Assembly: GCA_017961175.1 (NCBI GenBank)
Contig: JAGCXV010000035.1
Coordinates: 1 to 64,000 of the forward strand
Reading direction: 5' to 3'
Origin: Bacteroidales bacterium
GTDB taxonomy: Bacteria > Bacteroidota > Bacteroidia > Bacteroidales > UBA932
DNA length: 64,000 bases
The notes below the pieces were generated by a model. That model saw only the letters and a list, made by a program, of their open reading frames with translations, was not told where the DNA came from and ran no database searches. The translations under genes and the position numbers were made by a program. Shown one piece after another: positions 50,997 through 59,551 of this stretch. Positions within the stretch are counted from its first letter, which is position 1. Every line of letters begins with the position of its first letter.

Positions 50997-52133
50997 TCAG
51001 CAAACGGTAAGCATGCAATAGCAGTAGGAGAACCTGGCGCTCTCCGGTATCATAAGAAGTATCTTCTGTCCTTTCCTGAGCTTTCCGCTGTATAGAAGTT
51101 CCTCCAGCATAGCAAAGGCGGATGCCGAGGCGATGTTCCCAACGCTCGGAAGATTCACAAACCATTTCTCGTCCGGGATGAAGAAACCTCTCCTGGCGGA
51201 TTCCTCCAGTATCATGTCCTTGAAGAACATTGAAGAAAGATGAGGAAGGAACCAGTCCACATCTTCCGCCTTGAATGAATGCTTTTCCCCCATCTGGATA
51301 AGGAAGTCCACACCCAGTTTCACGATATGCCCGGAAAGTATACGGGTATCCTGCTTGAGGGCAAACACAGACTTGGAGAGCCATTCCTGTTCCGGGAAAT
51401 CCGCCCACCCCTTCAGGCTTCCGTCCTCCTGTTTCTCCGCTCCGGCATACATACAGGTCTCCTTCGTGTTTGCAAAGGAAGTTATGTCTATCCAGTCTAT
51501 CCTCAAAGAAAGCCCCTCCGGATTCGGCTTGTTTTCAAGCAGTACGGCAAAGGCCCCGTCCGAGAGCATCCATCTAAGAAACTCCTTCTGGAAAGCAAGC
51601 AGAGGCTGGCTTTCCAGCTGGGAGAGATACTCGCTTTCCTTCTGGAAATAGCCGGAACGCATCCATGCACTGAGCCTTTCGGAAGCGGAAACTACGGCAT
51701 TGCGGGCATCGCCGAGCTTAACCGCCATATAGGCATATTTAAGGGCATCCACTCCAGTGCAGCAGCTTCCGGCAAAGGAAACCACCTCCATATTCCGGTT
51801 TCCGCCCAAAAGCCCGTGCACCATAACTCCATGAGAAGGAATCAGCTGCTCCGGAGAAGCGGTGCCGCATGAAAGAAGGTCTATATCGTCGATGGTCAAA
51901 TCCTCGCTCAGAAGCCCCTTGACAGCGTTTGCCGCCATCTGGGCGTTGGTGTGGGTAGGCTTTCCCTCCTTATCCAGCGCGTAGTACCTGCACTTTATTC
52001 CGTTGCGCGACAGGACTATCCTCCTTGCCTTGGAAGGCTTTCCGCCCACCATTCCGAGATAGCTTTCCATCTCGTCGTTGGAAACCGGAGAGTTCGGGAA
52101 AAAACCGGATGCTTTTGTTATGAATACTTCCAT
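50997..52133 (-). CDS. darB: KAS III-type ketosynthase, DarB-like
   Basis: A 378-residue FabH-like ketosynthase. The nucleophile region is GSCCTGVDAL with Cys125 as the likely catalytic residue; the His is in FLPHLSSMF and the Asn in VGNIASAS, giving the complete Cys-His-Asn triad. It sits 6 bases after the darA-like gene. This pairing is that of DarB, which condenses two acyl units into the ring precursor of dialkylresorcinols. As a stand-alone enzyme it could be an ordinary FabH, but length and context point to DarB. Confidence 0.85.
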   Translation of the reverse strand: MEVFITKASGFFPNSPVSNDEMESYLGMVGGKPSKARRIVLSRNGIKCRYYALDKEGKPTHTNAQMAANAVKGLLSEDLTIDDIDLLSCGTASPEQLIPSHGVMVHGLLGGNRNMEVVSFAGSCCTGVDALKYAYMAVKLGDARNAVVSASERLSAWMRSGYFQKESEYLSQLESQPLLAFQKEFLRWMLSDGAFAVLLENKPNPEGLSLRIDWIDITSFANTKETCMYAGAEKQEDGSLKGWADFPEQEWLSKSVFALKQDTRILSGHIVKLGVDFLIQMGEKHSFKAEDVDWFLPHLSSMFFKDMILEESARRGFFIPDEKWFVNLPSVGNIASASAFAMLEELLYSGKLRKGQKILLMIPESARFSYCYCMLTVC

Positions 52134-52139
52134 ATAATC

Positions 52140-53024
52140 TTACACGTTGCAATCAATTTCTCTGTTCTGTTTAACTCTGCGAAGAGGATATGTAATCCAG
52201 AAAAAGAGCTGGACCAGTGGACTCAGCGCAAAAAGCACAAACAGAAGGTACCAGTAAAAGAGGGTCAGCCTCCCCTGACGTTTCCGGTCGCCGTAATCCC
52301 CCTTCTTTCTTATGAATTTCGCCCAGAACCCGAAGATCCTGTGACCGGTTTTTTCTATAGTCAGGACAGACGGCTTGTAACTGATGGCACCTTTTTCCAG
52401 CAAGGCCGCCTGAAGGCCGGACAGTTTTCCCTCACCCACAGCATTTTCTATAACTGATCCGAAGCGGGACGCTCCCCTAATGTCTTCTTCACTCACTCCT
52501 GCGGCAGGAAGAATCCTCGTAGCCTCTTTCTTCCCCTTCATCAGCCAGCGTATTATGGTAACGGCGCTTACCAGGTTGGAGGCCCTGTCCTGCAGGACGA
52601 TATGCCCGGCAAGCTTTGCCCCGGCCTGCTTGATGTATTCCTTGACCTTGCGGGAAGTCATAAGCCACATATTGCGGCAGGAGTTTACGAAAACAATGTT
52701 TCTACCCTTGAGATATTCCTTGACTTTCTCATCGCTGAAGAAAGACTGGAGCGGCAAAGACGGGGAGAGGAACCAGGACTGGCCGGAGATTATCACTATA
52801 TCAGCATCAGCGATGTCAGAGAAGTCCAGCGGCTCTATCCCGGATGGCGGAATGCCGAGTCTGGTCTCCGGAAAAACCTGGAAAAACTCTTTCCGGCTCC
52901 ACGGGAACGGATAATTGTGCTGCGGGGTAATTTCCTTGTAGACAGCACTCATAGAGCCGCAGATGCTTTCCGCCGCCTTAAGAGCCTGCCCGCTCTGGGA
53001 ATAATAGAACACCGCCGCTTTCAT
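52140..53024 (-). CDS. darA: Dialkylresorcinol condensing enzyme-like protein, DarA-type
   Basis: A 294-residue protein with an N-terminal flavodoxin-like domain (AVFYYSQSGQALKAAESI, DIVIISGQSWFLSPS, NIVFVNSCRNMW) and a C-terminal hydrophobic hairpin (LFYWYLLFVLFALSPLVQLFFW, about residues 250-285) that should anchor it to the inner membrane. This is the layout of the DarA family, reported to aromatise the DarB-made intermediate into a dialkylresorcinol. It is encoded directly upstream of the KAS III gene and 2 bases after the small secreted protein. Confidence 0.82.
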   Translation of the reverse strand: MKAAVFYYSQSGQALKAAESICGSMSAVYKEITPQHNYPFPWSRKEFFQVFPETRLGIPPSGIEPLDFSDIADADIVIISGQSWFLSPSLPLQSFFSDEKVKEYLKGRNIVFVNSCRNMWLMTSRKVKEYIKQAGAKLAGHIVLQDRASNLVSAVTIIRWLMKGKKEATRILPAAGVSEEDIRGASRFGSVIENAVGEGKLSGLQAALLEKGAISYKPSVLTIEKTGHRIFGFWAKFIRKKGDYGDRKRQGRLTLFYWYLLFVLFALSPLVQLFFWITYPLRRVKQNREIDCNV

Positions 53025-53026
53025 AA

Positions 53027-53416
53027 TCAGTTTTCCAAAGGGGTAAAGACATAAGTTGTGAAAGACCTCGAGTAAGAACAGCCATCCGGTCCCAAAACCG
53101 GAAGGATGCGGTCAAAATCCTTTCTCAGCCTTTTTCTTATAAACCATCTGTCCAGTGGCCCCATTACGTTCACAATCCTTGTCTTCCCATCCTTGCGGGT
53201 AAAGTCGAACGCCTTGACTCCGAACTCGTTCATAAGGGTTCCGGCGACGTCACCGTCTTCTCCCGTCTCAACTATGCAGATGCCGGTAAGTTCCCTTTTC
53301 CCTATCTTCATCAGCACGCTGTACTCCGAGCGGACAAGGGTGTCGGAAGCGGGAATGGCGTCCACAGCTTGACAAAGGTTAATCAGCATCAAACAACTTA
53401 TCGTCCAAAGAACCAT
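53027..53416 (-). CDS. Small secreted protein of cluster B, 129 aa
   Basis: I do not recognise this family with certainty. The first ~17 residues (VLWTISCLMLINLCQA) look like a signal peptide, so it should be periplasmic; no strict lipobox is present. The remainder is mixed alpha/beta with GICIVETGEDGDVAG and a basic FIRKRLRKDF helix. The start at 53416 overlaps the LolA gene by 38 bases; an ATG at 53389 would cut the overlap to 11 bases but shorten the signal. Its position between lolA and darA suggests a helper in periplasmic transport, comparable to the small DUF3261-like lipoproteins of aryl polyene loci. Confidence 0.62.
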   Translation of the reverse strand: MVLWTISCLMLINLCQAVDAIPASDTLVRSEYSVLMKIGKRELTGICIVETGEDGDVAGTLMNEFGVKAFDFTRKDGKTRIVNVMGPLDRWFIRKRLRKDFDRILPVLGPDGCSYSRSFTTYVFTPLEN

Positions 53417-54011
53417 CGGTCTTAACGTTCAACAGTTTAACAATAGTTTCATCTCCGGTCTTCTCCTTCATCTTCACGATGCTGACCATAGTCAAAGAGG
53501 GGTTGAACCAAATTTCTATGCTTTCGTAAATCTGCTTTATCTCTTTCTTTTTCGGAGTCAGACGGGCAAAATGGGAATCCCCATCCCTGAAAATCTCCAC
53601 TGCAAAATCGGAAGAGTTCTTCAGCCCGCCCCCGGTTATGCTGCCGAGCATAATGTCCGCTATCTGCCTGAACATCTTATTCTGCTTTACGTCTATGCTC
53701 TGCGACGAAGAAGCGGATTCCATCTTTACCTTTCCGCCGTTCAGTATGAAAATGTACTTGTATGGAGAATTGTACTGCCAGCGGAGCCTGTCGGGCTTAC
53801 TGAAATACATCACTCCCCTGGACTGCATTTCGCCCTTCAGCATCTTCATTGTCTTGGTCTGGGTGAATTCGCACTGCATCGAAACGGTCGCCGAGGCGGA
53901 TGATTCTATCCTGTCCAGAATCTTTTCCTGCTCCTGTGCGGAAAGCCTCGCCTGGGCCTGAAGTCCAAGCGGAAGCATAATGCAAAGCAATATCGTCAGA
54001 AGCCTTTTCAT
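53379..54011 (-). CDS. lolA: LolA-like carrier (cluster B copy)
   Basis: A 210-residue periplasmic protein with signal peptide KRLLTILLCIMLPLGLQAQA, start fixed at 54011 by the 4-base overlap with the dehydratase stop. LolA-like features are TVSMQCEFTQTKTMKML, GVMYFSKPDRLRWQY and GGKVKMES. It is clearly related to, but diverged from, the cluster A LolA. Neither sits beside a lolB gene, and both sit near an MMPL exporter, so a dedicated lipid or pigment carrier role is more likely than housekeeping lipoprotein transport. Confidence 0.85.
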   Translation of the reverse strand: MKRLLTILLCIMLPLGLQAQARLSAQEQEKILDRIESSASATVSMQCEFTQTKTMKMLKGEMQSRGVMYFSKPDRLRWQYNSPYKYIFILNGGKVKMESASSSQSIDVKQNKMFRQIADIMLGSITGGGLKNSSDFAVEIFRDGDSHFARLTPKKKEIKQIYESIEIWFNPSLTMVSIVKMKEKTGDETIVKLLNVKTDGSLDDKLFDAD

Positions 54012-54430
54012 TCCGTCATCGCCATCTTGATCAGTGTAGTAGCTATCGTCTCGTCTCCAACCTTCACCACCACGCTTGCCAGAGTCAGGTTGAGCACTTC
54101 CTCCATAATGCACACGTGGGTATGGAGTGTCTCTCCAAGACGCGGAAGCCTCTCCATTATGCAGTTCCTTATTGCACCTACAACCCCTATCCTTACCGGA
54201 CTTCCCGCCACAATGCATCTACAACCCATCCTGCAGGCGCAGGACTGGGCCATATTCTCCAAAAGTCCGGCCATGGAAAGATGGCCTTCATCCAGGAAAA
54301 TATTGTCTTCCCGGATTTCCAGAACGGTTTCCGTGTCTTCCTCGCTGCTGTGCAATACCTTATCCACCAGCATTAACGGCTGGCGTTGCGGTATGAGTTC
54401 GGTAACGGGTATATCCTGAAAGTTCACCAT
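54008..54430 (-). CDS. Hotdog-fold 3-hydroxyacyl-ACP dehydratase (FabZ/ApeP-like)
   Basis: A 140-residue hotdog protein. The lead motif is LIPQRQPLMLVDKVL, where FabZ has PHRxPFLLVD (the His replaced by Gln), and the central helix is GHLSMAGLLENMAQSCA, with the catalytic-type His in GHL and an acidic Glu five residues after the Gly. These traits match aryl polyene dehydratases of the ApeP type rather than housekeeping FabZ. It would dehydrate each beta-hydroxyacyl-ACP to build the conjugated chain. It starts cluster B, and the leader before it holds a palindrome and a near-consensus -7 element. Confidence 0.82.
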   Translation of the reverse strand: MVNFQDIPVTELIPQRQPLMLVDKVLHSSEEDTETVLEIREDNIFLDEGHLSMAGLLENMAQSCACRMGCRCIVAGSPVRIGVVGAIRNCIMERLPRLGETLHTHVCIMEEVLNLTLASVVVKVGDETIATTLIKMAMTE

Positions 54431-54437
54431 CTTTCCA

Positions 54438-54464
54438 TTTTGATGAAATCAAAACGGAAAAATA
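54438..54464 (-). promoter_or_regulatory. Candidate promoter and operator palindrome of cluster B
   Basis: A near-consensus -7 element, TATTTTTC on the minus strand (54457-54464, last base C instead of G), is followed towards the gene by the palindrome TTTTGAT-GAA-ATCAAAA (54438-54454). The palindrome would lie at the transcription start, 8 bases from the dehydratase ATG, a good place for a repressor to bind. No comparable palindrome was seen before cluster A. Confidence 0.35.
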
Positions 54465-54488
54465 CGACATTTTTATGGATTTAGCAAG

Positions 54489-57266
54489 TCAGACCCTCAG
54501 ATAGGACATCCAGCGAGGATCCTGTGAAAGCTGCCCGGGAGTGCCCGTGAATACAACCTCTCCGCCATTGTCACCGCTGTCCGGACCGAGGTCTATCACC
54601 CAGTCTGCGGCCTTGATCACATCTGTATTGTGTTCAACCACTATTATGGTGTTGCCGGCATCCACAAGTGCATTGAATGCGTCCAGAAGCTTTCTTACAT
54701 CGTGGAAATGAAGGCCGGTCGTAGGCTCGTCGAAAATAAGCAGCTTGCCTTGTGAGCTGTTCTTCAGTTCGTTGGAAAGGAACTGGGCCAGCATTATCCT
54801 CTGGCTTTCTCCACCGCTGAGGGTGCTGCAGCTCTGGCCTAGCTTAACATAGCCAAGCCCAACCCTCTGGAGAACTCCAAGGCCGTTTGCGACCTTTGCG
54901 GCTGCCGGCTCCTTCTGGGCGGAGAAGAACTCCACAGCCTGGTCCACGCTCAGATCCAGAATCTGGTCTATGTTCTTTCCGTGATAGCGCACCTCCAGGA
55001 TATCCTGCTTGAAACGGTGTCCGCCACATTCTTCGCAGACCATCTTTACATCCGCCATAAACTGCATAGGAACAACTATGTAGCCCTCTCCCTGGCAGAC
55101 AGGGCATCGTCCGCCGTCTATGTTGAATGAGAAGAAGGAATTTGTATAGCCGTTCAGCTTGGCGTAAGGCTGGTCAGAGAAAATCCTGCGGATATCGTCA
55201 TAGATTTTCAGATATGTAACCGGGTTGGAGCGGCCGCTCTTGCCCATAGGATTCTGGTCCACATATTCCACACCGGAAATCTTGGAAAGGTCTCCGCCAA
55301 GAGCCCGGAACGCTCCCGGTGCCTGCTGGCTTCCGATCTGGAAATGGCGGCAGAGGGCAGGATAGAGGACATCCCCTACCAAAGATGACTTTCCGCTGCC
55401 TGAGACTCCGCTTACTACGGTAAAGGCATTAAGCGGGAACTCAACCGTTATATCCTTGAGATTGTGTTCCATAGCCCCCTCGACAACTATCTTCCTGGAC
55501 CATCGGCGAGGCTTTGTTTCCGGATAAACCTGGCGGCGGCTGTAGATATAGTCCAGGGTTAACGATCCGCGGAAATCCTTCCCTTTGGCTGCTGTTCCCT
55601 CAAAGATAACCTCACCACCGAAACTGCCGGCCAGCGGGCCGATGTCAATGAGATGGTCAGCAGCGTTTATTATGTCGCGGTCGTGCTCAACCACAACGAT
55701 AGTGTTGCCCAGATCGCGGAGTTTCTTCATTACCTCAATCAGGCGGTGAGTGTCCCTCGGATGCAGGCCGATACTCGGCTCGTCGAGAATGTAAAGAGAG
55801 CCTACAAGGCTGCTGCCCAGGGAACTGACAAGATTGATCCTCTGGCTCTCACCACCACTGAGAGTGTTGGAACGGCGGTTAAGGGTAAGATAGCCCAACC
55901 CCACATCCTCAATGTATTCCAGCCTCTGGGTAATCTCCTTCAGAGCCCTTCCGCCAACCTCTTTCTGGTAAGGCGTAAGCTTAAGGCCGCGCAAGAACTC
56001 CAGAAGGGAACTCACGTTCATTTCCATAAGCTCACCGATGCTCTTGTCACCGATTTTCACATAGGAAACTTCCTTTTTAAGGCGCGTTCCGCCACAGGCG
56101 CGGCAGACTGTCTTTCCGGAATATCTGGAGAGCATGTAACGGAACTGTATCTTGTACTTCTTGGTCTCCACCCAGGCAAAAAAATCGTTGATGCCGGTAA
56201 AATATCCGTTGCCGTTCCAAAGGAGATCTTTCTGTTTCTGAGTCAGTTGCGCGTATGGGCGATGTATCGGGAAATCAAATCTCCAGGCGTTCTCTATGAG
56301 CCTGTCCTTATACCAGCTCATTAGCTTTCCCCTCCACGGAGCCACCGCATCCTCATACACGCTCAATGTGGTGTTTGGAATGACAAGCTTCTCGTCTATG
56401 CCCTCGGTGCTACCGAACCCGCCGCAGACCGGGCAGGCTCCAAGCGGATTGTTGAAGGAGAACATCTGCTCGTTAGGCTCCTCAAAGATCATCCCGTCAG
56501 CCTCGAACAGATTTGAAAAGTCTCTGAAAACCAGATCATTTTCAATTATGTATCCAATAGTCAGCCTTCCATCACCAAGAGAGAATGCAGTCTCTACGGA
56601 ACTTCTGGTTTCGGAAGAATCCTCACTGCCGTCGTGGAGGAATCTGGATACAACCACATAAAGGTTTCCGGATGGTTTTGCACCATCCTTGAGGAACTGG
56701 TCCAGCTTGACCATTCCTCCATCGCCGAGAAGCCTCGTGAATCCCTGTTGCTTGAGGTCCACAAGACGCTCGATGAGCATTTTCTCCTCCGTGTCTATTT
56801 TTGAAAGGACATAGACCGCAGAGCCCTTTTCTATAGTATCGATGAATGAAAGCACATCCTCCACGGTTTCCTTCTTTACTACACAACCGCTTATCGGAGA
56901 ATATGTTATGCCTATCTTGGAATAGAGTATCCTGAGATAGTCGTAGATTTCCGTGCTGGTGGCAACCGTAGAACGCGGGTTACGGGTGTTGGTCCTCTGC
57001 TGAATGGCGATTGCCGGCGGAATTCCCTCTATCTTGTCCACATCAGGCTTGCTCATCCTGCCCAGGAACTGACGGGCAAAGGAAGAAAGGCTCTCGGCGA
57101 ACCTTCTCTGCCCCTCGGCGTATAGAGTGTCGAATGCCAGTGAACTCTTACCGCTGCCGCTGACACCGGTAATCACGCACAACTTTCCGCGCGGAATCTT
57201 CAACGAGATGTTTTTCAGGTTGTTGACCCGTGCGCCAGTTATCGTGATATACTCCTGGTCTGCCAT
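54489..57266 (-). CDS. uvrA: Excinuclease ABC subunit A
   Basis: A 925-residue UvrA with both ABC ATPase modules: Walker A GVSGSGKSS occurs twice (near residue 31 and again near 615), ABC signatures LSGGESQRI occur twice, and the zinc-finger cysteine pairs are in CPVCGGFGS, CRACGGTRL, CPVCQGEGY and CEECGGHR. It recognises DNA lesions and loads UvrB (encoded at 41724-43739). It lies 17 bases after prfA, so the two may be co-transcribed. Length is typical. Confidence 0.98.
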   Translation of the reverse strand: MADQEYITITGARVNNLKNISLKIPRGKLCVITGVSGSGKSSLAFDTLYAEGQRRFAESLSSFARQFLGRMSKPDVDKIEGIPPAIAIQQRTNTRNPRSTVATSTEIYDYLRILYSKIGITYSPISGCVVKKETVEDVLSFIDTIEKGSAVYVLSKIDTEEKMLIERLVDLKQQGFTRLLGDGGMVKLDQFLKDGAKPSGNLYVVVSRFLHDGSEDSSETRSSVETAFSLGDGRLTIGYIIENDLVFRDFSNLFEADGMIFEEPNEQMFSFNNPLGACPVCGGFGSTEGIDEKLVIPNTTLSVYEDAVAPWRGKLMSWYKDRLIENAWRFDFPIHRPYAQLTQKQKDLLWNGNGYFTGINDFFAWVETKKYKIQFRYMLSRYSGKTVCRACGGTRLKKEVSYVKIGDKSIGELMEMNVSSLLEFLRGLKLTPYQKEVGGRALKEITQRLEYIEDVGLGYLTLNRRSNTLSGGESQRINLVSSLGSSLVGSLYILDEPSIGLHPRDTHRLIEVMKKLRDLGNTIVVVEHDRDIINAADHLIDIGPLAGSFGGEVIFEGTAAKGKDFRGSLTLDYIYSRRQVYPETKPRRWSRKIVVEGAMEHNLKDITVEFPLNAFTVVSGVSGSGKSSLVGDVLYPALCRHFQIGSQQAPGAFRALGGDLSKISGVEYVDQNPMGKSGRSNPVTYLKIYDDIRRIFSDQPYAKLNGYTNSFFSFNIDGGRCPVCQGEGYIVVPMQFMADVKMVCEECGGHRFKQDILEVRYHGKNIDQILDLSVDQAVEFFSAQKEPAAAKVANGLGVLQRVGLGYVKLGQSCSTLSGGESQRIMLAQFLSNELKNSSQGKLLIFDEPTTGLHFHDVRKLLDAFNALVDAGNTIIVVEHNTDVIKAADWVIDLGPDSGDNGGEVVFTGTPGQLSQDPRWMSYLRV

Positions 57267-57283
57267 TGGGATGTGAGGGAAAT

Positions 57284-58369
57284 TTATTGGGCTTCCTTCA
57301 GACGCTCCGCATTCTCGGCTATCTGCAGCTGGTCTATAACCTCCTGGATTTCTCCGTCCATGAAGACAGGAAGATTATGGGTGGACCAGTTGATCCTGTG
57401 GTCCGTCACCCTGCTCTGCGGATAGTTGTAAGTGCGGATCTTTGCGGAACGGTCTCCGGTGGAAACCATAGTCTTCCTCTTGGAGGAAAGATTGTCCAGA
57501 TACTTCTGGTACTCCATATTGTATAGCCTTGTACGAAGCTCATTCATAGCCTTTTCCAGATTCTTGAGCTGATTCCTCTCGTCCTGGCACTGGACTACGA
57601 TTCCCGTAGGTATGTGGGTAAGGCGGATGGCGGAATATGTAGTGTTGACGCCCTGTCCGCCCGGACCGGATGCACAGAAAATATCTTTGCGTATATCCTT
57701 TTCGTTGATCTCCACGTCAAATTCTCCAGCCTCTGGAAGCACTACAACGGAAGCGGCTGAAGTGTGAAGCCTTCCCTGGGTCTCGGTCTGAGGCACACGC
57801 TGTACGCGGTGTACGCCGGATTCATATTTGAGAAGTCCATATACACCTTCTCCGGAAACCGTGCAGATGATTTCCTTGTAACCGCCTGCAGTTCCCGGGG
57901 TCTGGCTGGTAACCTCCAGCTTCCATCCCTTTCTCTCTATGTACTTGGAATACATGCGGAAAAGGTCTCCGGCAAAGATAGCGGCCTCGTCTCCGCCTGT
58001 ACCGCCGCGGATTTCCATGATGGCGTTCTTTCCGTCCTCGGGATCGGCCGGTATCAGAAGAAGCTTGATTTCCTCCTCCATCTTTGGAAGAGACTCTTCC
58101 AGGGCGGCCATCTCCTCACGGGCCATCTCCTTGAGTTCCTCATCTTTTTCGTTGACAATAAGGTCCTTGGCGGAATCGTAATCATCCAGCATCTTCTTGT
58201 ACTTCTCTCCCGCCTTTACTATCGGCTCAAGTTCCTTGTAGTCTTTGTTCAGCTGGACATATTTCTTCATGTCAGCCATGGACTCAGGGTCGGAAAGCTG
58301 CTTCTGTATTTCGGCAAGCCTGACCTTGAGACCCTCTACTTTTTCCAGCAATGTATTGTTTTCGCTCAT
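57284..58369 (-). CDS. prfA: Peptide chain release factor 1
   Basis: A 361-residue RF1. The GGQ peptidyl-tRNA hydrolysis motif lies in ASGPGGQGVN (about residue 237). The codon-recognition tripeptide region reads RVPQTETQGR, i.e. the PxT motif of RF1 (UAA/UAG) rather than SPF of RF2. The N-terminal coiled region (about 1-100) is present. The length equals that of E. coli RF1. It lies 12 bases after the GNAT-like gene and 17 bases before uvrA. Confidence 0.97.
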   Translation of the reverse strand: MSENNTLLEKVEGLKVRLAEIQKQLSDPESMADMKKYVQLNKDYKELEPIVKAGEKYKKMLDDYDSAKDLIVNEKDEELKEMAREEMAALEESLPKMEEEIKLLLIPADPEDGKNAIMEIRGGTGGDEAAIFAGDLFRMYSKYIERKGWKLEVTSQTPGTAGGYKEIICTVSGEGVYGLLKYESGVHRVQRVPQTETQGRLHTSAASVVVLPEAGEFDVEINEKDIRKDIFCASGPGGQGVNTTYSAIRLTHIPTGIVVQCQDERNQLKNLEKAMNELRTRLYNMEYQKYLDNLSSKRKTMVSTGDRSAKIRTYNYPQSRVTDHRINWSTHNLPVFMDGEIQEVIDQLQIAENAERLKEAQ

Positions 58370-58381
58370 AATCTTCCGGTA

Positions 58382-59515
58382 TTAGTCAATGCTGCGGATC
58401 CAGCATCTTCTCCTCATATATAATTCCTTCTTGTAGCTGTCCCAAACCTTGATTGCCGCAATGTTGGTGTCTATCTGCGGATTGGATATGGCGCTCTTTA
58501 GTCTCTTCTTGTAGTAATTGGTCTCCATCTTGGTGTGGAAGATGGCGGAAAGCCCCTTGGACTGCCACTCCGGAGCGGAGCCCAGCAGCATAAGGTCCAC
58601 CTTCTTGTAACGCCAGAAAGCCAGCAGGATAAAAAACCATCCTATAGGGAAAAGTTTTCCCCTTGCCCTCTTGAACGCCCTGGAAAGGGAAGGCACGCTT
58701 ACTCCGAAAGCAGCCAGGTTACCGTCCTTGTCCAGCACCATGCAGGTAAGCCCTTCCTTCAGGTAGGAGAAATAGTGGTTGCCCATTTCAATTTCCTCCT
58801 CCCTGGTCAGCGGTATGAAATTATGCACCGCCTTGAAAGACTCGTTGTAGATCTTGAAGAACTGGGTCAGAAGCTTCTCCTTAAGAGCCTTGTCTTTCTT
58901 CACCTGCCTTATTTTCAGAACCTGGAGGCCGTACCTTTCTATCAGGAGCTTTGAAATCCTTCCCAATTTCTCTGGCAGGCCCTGACCAGGATCCATCTCG
59001 TACTGGATCCAGTCGCACTCCTTCTCAAACCCCATCTTCTGCATATAGTCCACATAGTACGGATGGTTGTAAAGGCAGTTTACCTGTGGTTCCTTGTCGA
59101 ATCCCTCCACCAACATTCCCTGCCTTCCGAGGGTATTGTATGCCAGAGGACCGTGGATTTCTGTCATTCCCTCTGCCTTCCCCCACTTCTGGACAGCATC
59201 TATAAGGGCCTCGGCGATGGCCGGATCTTCCTCAAAATCAAACCATCCGAACCGTACCCTCTTAAGACTGTAATAGTCGTTGTAACGTGGATTGATTATG
59301 CCCTGAACCCTTCCCACAACCTTGCCTTTATCGTCATAAGCCAGGAAAAGCTTCCTCTTGCAGTACAGCAAAGCCGGATCCTCCTTTAGGGAATGCTTCT
59401 GGTCCATGTCCAGCGTAGGGACATAGTACCTGCATTTGCGGTACAGGCGGTTCTGGAATTTATAGAACTGCCGGAACTGTTTATCCGTTGTAACTTCCTT
59501 GATTGTAATTGGCAT
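58382..59515 (-). CDS. GNAT-like acyltransferase family protein, conserved in Bacteroidota
   Basis: A 377-residue soluble protein. The N-terminal half has GNAT-like stretches (KLFLAYDDKGKVVGRVQGIIN, then FEEDPAIAEALIDAVQKWGK, then IHGPLAYNTLGRQGMLVEGF) and the C-terminal part a second one (LTCMVLDKDGNLAAFGVSVPSL). It belongs to a Bacteroidota family often annotated as N-acetyltransferase or hypothetical; no substrate is known. The start is the ATG at 59515, 24 bases past a consensus -7 element; an in-frame codon at 59551 would lie before the promoter. Confidence 0.75.
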   Translation of the reverse strand: MPITIKEVTTDKQFRQFYKFQNRLYRKCRYYVPTLDMDQKHSLKEDPALLYCKRKLFLAYDDKGKVVGRVQGIINPRYNDYYSLKRVRFGWFDFEEDPAIAEALIDAVQKWGKAEGMTEIHGPLAYNTLGRQGMLVEGFDKEPQVNCLYNHPYYVDYMQKMGFEKECDWIQYEMDPGQGLPEKLGRISKLLIERYGLQVLKIRQVKKDKALKEKLLTQFFKIYNESFKAVHNFIPLTREEEIEMGNHYFSYLKEGLTCMVLDKDGNLAAFGVSVPSLSRAFKRARGKLFPIGWFFILLAFWRYKKVDLMLLGSAPEWQSKGLSAIFHTKMETNYYKKRLKSAISNPQIDTNIAAIKVWDSYKKELYMRRRCWIRSID

Positions 59516-59539
59516 AATCACCCAATTTTGCAAAGTCTG

Positions 59540-59547
59540 CAAATTTA
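59540..59547 (-). promoter_or_regulatory. -7 element for the GNAT-prfA-uvrA group
   Basis: The minus strand reads TAAATTTG, an exact match, directly after the tcdA stop codon and 24 bases before the GNAT-like ATG. Confidence 0.5.
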
Positions 59548-59551
59548 GCAA

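Larger units (their letters stand above)
46700..54430 (-). other. Cluster B: second half of a flexirubin/aryl-polyene-dialkylresorcinol-type locus
   Basis: Eight minus-strand genes with gaps of at most 13 bases or short overlaps. In order they are hotdog dehydratase, LolA, small secreted protein, DarA, DarB, HTH-like protein, BtrH-like protein and MMPL with a methyltransferase-like tail. DarA/DarB-type enzymes make dialkylresorcinols in known flexirubin pathways. The dehydratase here complements cluster A, which has ketosynthases, ACP and ketoreductase but no dehydratase. Confidence 0.78.

Noticed and set aside
53379..54218. Extended LolA frame of cluster B starting at 54218
   Set aside because: The extension lies within the dehydratase gene; the signal peptide begins at 54011.
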